This document shows, in pieces, positions 61,713 through 64,000 of a stretch of DNA of 64,000 nt. The stretch is from JBBDJG01 sp040880005. GTDB taxonomy: Bacteria; Actinomycetota; Thermoleophilia; Solirubrobacterales; JBBDJG01. The DNA lies in the NCBI GenBank assembly GCA_040880005.1, contig JBBDJG010000026.1:27051-91050 (forward strand), in the 5' to 3' direction. Position 1 is the stretch's first letter, and each line of letters starts with the position of its first letter. The notes below the pieces were generated by a model that saw only the letters and a program-made list of their open reading frames with translations, was not told where the DNA came from and ran no database searches. The translations under genes and the position numbers were made by a program.

Positions 61713-62801
61713 TCAACTCTTGCTGACGGCTTCGCGCAGCGCCTCGACGAAGCGTTCGTTCTCGGCCCTGGTGCCGTAGGTGGCGCGCAGGTGCCCGGGC
61801 GCGCCGAGGCCCTCCCCCGGCCGCACCGCAACACCGTGCTCGGCCAGCGCATTCACGACCTCGGCTTCGCGTCGCTCGCCGAGCGAGACCCAGCAGAAGT
61901 TCGCCTGGCTGGCCGATTCGCGCAGGCCCAGCTCGCCGAGCGCCTCCGAGACCCACAGCCGCTCGGTCGTGCACTGCTCGACGCGCCGCACGACGTCATC
62001 CTGATGCTCGAGCGCCTCCGTCCCAGCGACCTGCGCCAGGTGATTGACGTCGAACGGCTGGCGCACCCGCTCGACCGCATTGCGGAAGTCCTCGCTGCCG
62101 AGCGCGTAGCCGACGCGCAGGCCTGCCAGGCCGTACGCCTTCGAGAAGGTGCGCAGCAGCACGACGTTCGAAAACCGGCTCAGCAGGTCGATCGAGCTGT
62201 CGGGGTCCTCGACCGTCTCGAACTCGATGTAGGCCTCGTCGAGGATCACCAGCACGCTCGGCGGCACTCGATCGAGGAATTGCGCGATACGTGCGCTGTC
62301 TATATATGTGCCGGTCGGATTGTTCGGGTTGCAGATCACCACCAGACGGGTCGCGTCGTTGATCGCGGCGGCCATCGTGTCGAGATCGTGGACGTAGTCG
62401 TCGGTCAGTGGCACGCGCACCTCCTTGGCCGCGGTCGCAGCGCCCATGTGCGGGTACATCGAGAACGACGGCCACGCATAGACCAGCTCGCTCCACGGTT
62501 CCAGCAGCGCCTCGGCGGCGGCGAGCAGGATCTCGCAAGAGCCGTTCCCTACGGCGATGCTCGACATGGGGCGCTCATAGCGGTCGGACAGCGCGCGGCG
62601 CAACCTGGTCGCGCTCGGGTCCGGATAGCGGTTGACCTCGGTCGCAGCCTTCTTGACCGCTTCGACCACGCCCTCGACGGGCGGATACGGCGACTCGTTC
62701 GAAGCGAGTCGCGCAACCGGGTCGCTGACCTTGGCGGTACTCGAAGCGCCCGCCTCGTAGTGCGGGATGCGCTGGAGCTTTTCCACGAACGGGATCGACA
62801 T
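61713..62801 (-). CDS. hisC: histidinol-phosphate/aromatic aminotransferase
   Basis: A 362-residue class I/II PLP enzyme of the HisC family. RLASNESPYPP, CNPNNPTGTYI, LDEAYIEF and RTFSKAYGLAGLRVGY, with PLP Lys221, are all present. HisC-family enzymes can transaminate phenylpyruvate and hydroxyphenylpyruvate as well as imidazole-acetol phosphate. Located between aroH and aroF-tyrA-aroA with no his genes near, it may serve as the Tyr/Phe aminotransferase. A GGAG ribosome-binding site precedes the ATG. Confidence 0.92.
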   Translation of the reverse strand: MSIPFVEKLQRIPHYEAGASSTAKVSDPVARLASNESPYPPVEGVVEAVKKAATEVNRYPDPSATRLRRALSDRYERPMSSIAVGNGSCEILLAAAEALLEPWSELVYAWPSFSMYPHMGAATAAKEVRVPLTDDYVHDLDTMAAAINDATRLVVICNPNNPTGTYIDSARIAQFLDRVPPSVLVILDEAYIEFETVEDPDSSIDLLSRFSNVVLLRTFSKAYGLAGLRVGYALGSEDFRNAVERVRQPFDVNHLAQVAGTEALEHQDDVVRRVEQCTTERLWVSEALGELGLRESASQANFCWVSLGERREAEVVNALAEHGVAVRPGEGLGAPGHLRATYGTRAENERFVEALREAVSKS

Positions 62802-62815
62802 CGTCTCGTCTCCGT

Positions 62816-63202
62816 CTATTGTGCCGCGTGGAGGTCTTCGCGCAGCGACTGCGCCTCACGCAGATAGACGTGCTGCGGCTCGTGCCCGATCACCGCGTAG
62901 TAGTGCAGCAGTACACGGATCGCCTTCGGCAGCGCGCCCGGAACGTCGATCTCCTGCGTGCAGAGCAGCGGCACGCGATCGAGCCCCAGGTCCCGTGCGG
63001 CGACGGCGGGAAACTGGGCGTTGAGATCGTCCGTGCAGCTGAACAGGCAGCTCACCATCTGGTCCGGCTCGAGCGAGTTGCGCTGCATGATCTCCCCGAC
63101 CAGCTCACGCGTCGCGTCGAGGATCGCCTGCTCGCTGTTCTCCGTCGCCGTTATCGCCCCGCGCAGGGCGAACAGCCGGTTGTTGTTGTCCTCTCCTATC
63201 AC
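62816..63202 (-). CDS. aroH: chorismate mutase, AroH type
   Basis: A 128-residue monofunctional chorismate mutase of the trimeric Bacillus AroH fold. LFALRGAITATENSE, SCLFSCTDDLNAQFPA, VPLLCTQEIDVPGALPKAIRVL and HVYLREAQSLREDL match, including the active-site Arg, Glu and Tyr segments. The frame runs far upstream inside the next gene. GTG 63202 is the nearest usual start, giving a 9-residue leader before RLFALRGA. It lies 11 nt after the pseudouridine synthase stop. It converts chorismate to prephenate, the substrate of TyrA. Confidence 0.92.
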   Translation of the reverse strand: MIGEDNNNRLFALRGAITATENSEQAILDATRELVGEIMQRNSLEPDQMVSCLFSCTDDLNAQFPAVAARDLGLDRVPLLCTQEIDVPGALPKAIRVLLHYYAVIGHEPQHVYLREAQSLREDLHAAQ

Positions 63203-63213
63203 GACGGGGATTG

Positions 63214-63924
63214 TTACAGGCGGGCCCCCGCGGATCGCACCGCGCCCAATTCGTTGCCGGTCAGCGGCCGGGCCGCTCCCGGCCGCAGGTCGCCAAGCTC
63301 GAGCGGACCGATGCGAATTCGCTGCAGCCGCTCGACCGGGTGGCCGATCGCGTCGCACATGCGTCGCACCTGGCGCTTGCGGCCCTCGTGGATCGTCAGC
63401 TCGATCAGCGAGCCGCCAGGGCCGGATTCGAGCGCGCGCGCATCGGCCGGTGCGGTGCGGCCGTCTTCGAGGTCCACCCCCTTGCGCAGTCGAGCGATGT
63501 CGGCATCGGTCACCGCGCCCGCAACCCGTGCGCGATAGGTCTTGCGCACCTCGTAGCTCGGATGCGTGAGCAGGTTGGCGAGCGCGCCGTCGTTGGTCAG
63601 GATGATCAGGCCTGACGTATCGACGTCCAGGCGGCCGACCGGATACAGGCGCGCGCCGCTTTCGACGAGATCGACCACCTTCGGGCGCCCCTGCGGATCG
63701 TCGGCGGTCGACACGACGCCGGTCGGCTTGTTCACTACGTAGTGCTCGAGCAGTTCCGGCACGACCGGTCGCCCGTCGGCGCGCACCTCGTTGCCGTCGC
63801 CGACATCCAGCGCGGGGTCGGTGACGATCGCGCCGTCCACCTCCACTCTGCCATCGGCGATCAGCCGCTCCGCCCGGCGCCGCGATGCCACGCCGGCGTG
63901 CGCGAGGTACTTCACGAGCCGCAT
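63214..63924 (-). CDS. rRNA pseudouridine synthase (RsuA/RluB family)
   Basis: A 236-residue enzyme. The N-terminal S4 RNA-binding domain (MRLVKYLAHAGVASRRRAERL) is followed by the catalytic domain with the Asp motif YPVGRLDVDTSGLIIL and the KTYRARVAG and GRKRQVRRM motifs. Members act on 16S U516 (RsuA) or 23S U2605 (RluB), and the sequence alone does not decide. It lies upstream of aroH, as is common. TAGATT lies exactly 6 nt before the ATG. Confidence 0.93.
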   Translation of the reverse strand: MRLVKYLAHAGVASRRRAERLIADGRVEVDGAIVTDPALDVGDGNEVRADGRPVVPELLEHYVVNKPTGVVSTADDPQGRPKVVDLVESGARLYPVGRLDVDTSGLIILTNDGALANLLTHPSYEVRKTYRARVAGAVTDADIARLRKGVDLEDGRTAPADARALESGPGGSLIELTIHEGRKRQVRRMCDAIGHPVERLQRIRIGPLELGDLRPGAARPLTGNELGAVRSAGARL

Positions 63925-63930
63925 GTGACA

Positions 63931-63936
63931 AATCTA
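63931..63936 (-). promoter_or_regulatory. -10 box, probable leaderless promoter of the pseudouridine synthase gene
   Basis: TAGATT on the minus strand, then 6 nt (TGTCAC) and the ATG at 63924. It may drive the whole pseudouridine synthase-aroH-hisC run. Confidence 0.5.
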
Positions 63937-63951
63937 GTGGTTAGTTGACAG

Positions 63952-63996
63952 CCGCCAGGGTTTCGTTTACCTCAATCCGCCAGGGTTTCGTTTACC
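63952..63996. repeat. 20-bp direct repeat at the right edge
   Basis: CCGCCAGGGTTTCGTTTACC occurs at 63952-63971 and 63977-63996, exact, with a 25-bp period. The first copy is preceded by TTGACAG. Tandem terminal motifs next to a TG end are typical of IS21-like elements, but the sequence stops here. It could equally be an operator pair or a longer array. Confidence 0.75.
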
Positions 63997-64000
63997 GGCC

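Overview
The window is a high-GC, gene-dense chromosome segment from an actinobacterium. The long runs of conserved gene order, the small coiled-coil SepIVA-like protein beside coaD, the cysteine-containing L28, the many GTG/TTG starts and the frequent -10-to-start spacing typical of leaderless mRNAs all fit that phylum. The overall flavour suggests Thermoleophilia/Solirubrobacterales, but that lower rank is an inference. Nearly every gene is on the minus strand and most are packed into overlapping operons.

Layout, left to right. (1) 1-4643: the end of a 5-formyltetrahydrofolate cyclo-ligase-like gene, an alpha/beta hydrolase, ilvD with two small genes upstream, and thiD. (2) 4687-14542: dprA-yifB, divergent yraN, then rnhB-lepB-rplS-trmD-rimM-khpA-rpsP and ffh. 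A secreted FG-GAP beta-propeller gene is set between rpsP and ffh. (3) 14655-17026: a siroheme nitrite/sulfite reductase and a broken short-chain dehydrogenase. (4) 17033-32444: ftsY-smc-rnc-acpP-plsX-rpmF-DUF177, a DrrA-type ABC exporter, a SepIVA-like gene, coaD-rsmD-recG, a FakA-like kinase and rpmB. (5) 32523-36022: ribH-ribBA-ribE-ribD. (6) 36083-42634: an envelope-glycan cassette (two membrane glycosyltransferases, a GT2 transferase, a methyltransferase and a flippase) that separates ribD from its usual neighbour rpe. (7) 42646-48764: rpe, a zinc-ribbon gene, rsmB-fmt-def and priA. (8) 48802-52286: a solitary type IIG-like restriction-modification protein with a coupled 75-residue gene, between priA and metK. 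(9) 52392-56135: a thioredoxin-fold gene, metK, der and cmk. (10) 56237-57946: an L,D-transpeptidase and a polysaccharide deacetylase. (11) 57960-63924: aroA-tyrA-aroF-hisC-aroH and an rRNA pseudouridine synthase gene.

Three observations stand out. First, the only long gene-free stretch (61398-61712), just upstream of the DAHP synthase gene aroF, holds a 35-codon reading frame with a W...YYWRF cluster, followed at once by a GC-rich hairpin and T tract. This looks like a transcription attenuator sensing aromatic amino acids and controlling aroF-tyrA-aroA. Second, a roughly 60-bp repeat with two hairpins, whose stem bases co-vary between copies, occurs four times (11595, 37822, 41179, 57005), plus a half copy at 39468. 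Each copy lies beside an accessory gene set that interrupts conserved synteny. Third, many genes have a TANNNT box exactly 6-7 nt before the start codon, predicting leaderless mRNAs. One of them, the GT2 gene, has ATC where the start codon should be.

The right edge carries two copies of a 20-bp sequence in direct repeat, possibly the end of an insertion element or an operator array. No tRNA, rRNA, CRISPR array, complete insertion sequence or recognisable riboswitch was found.
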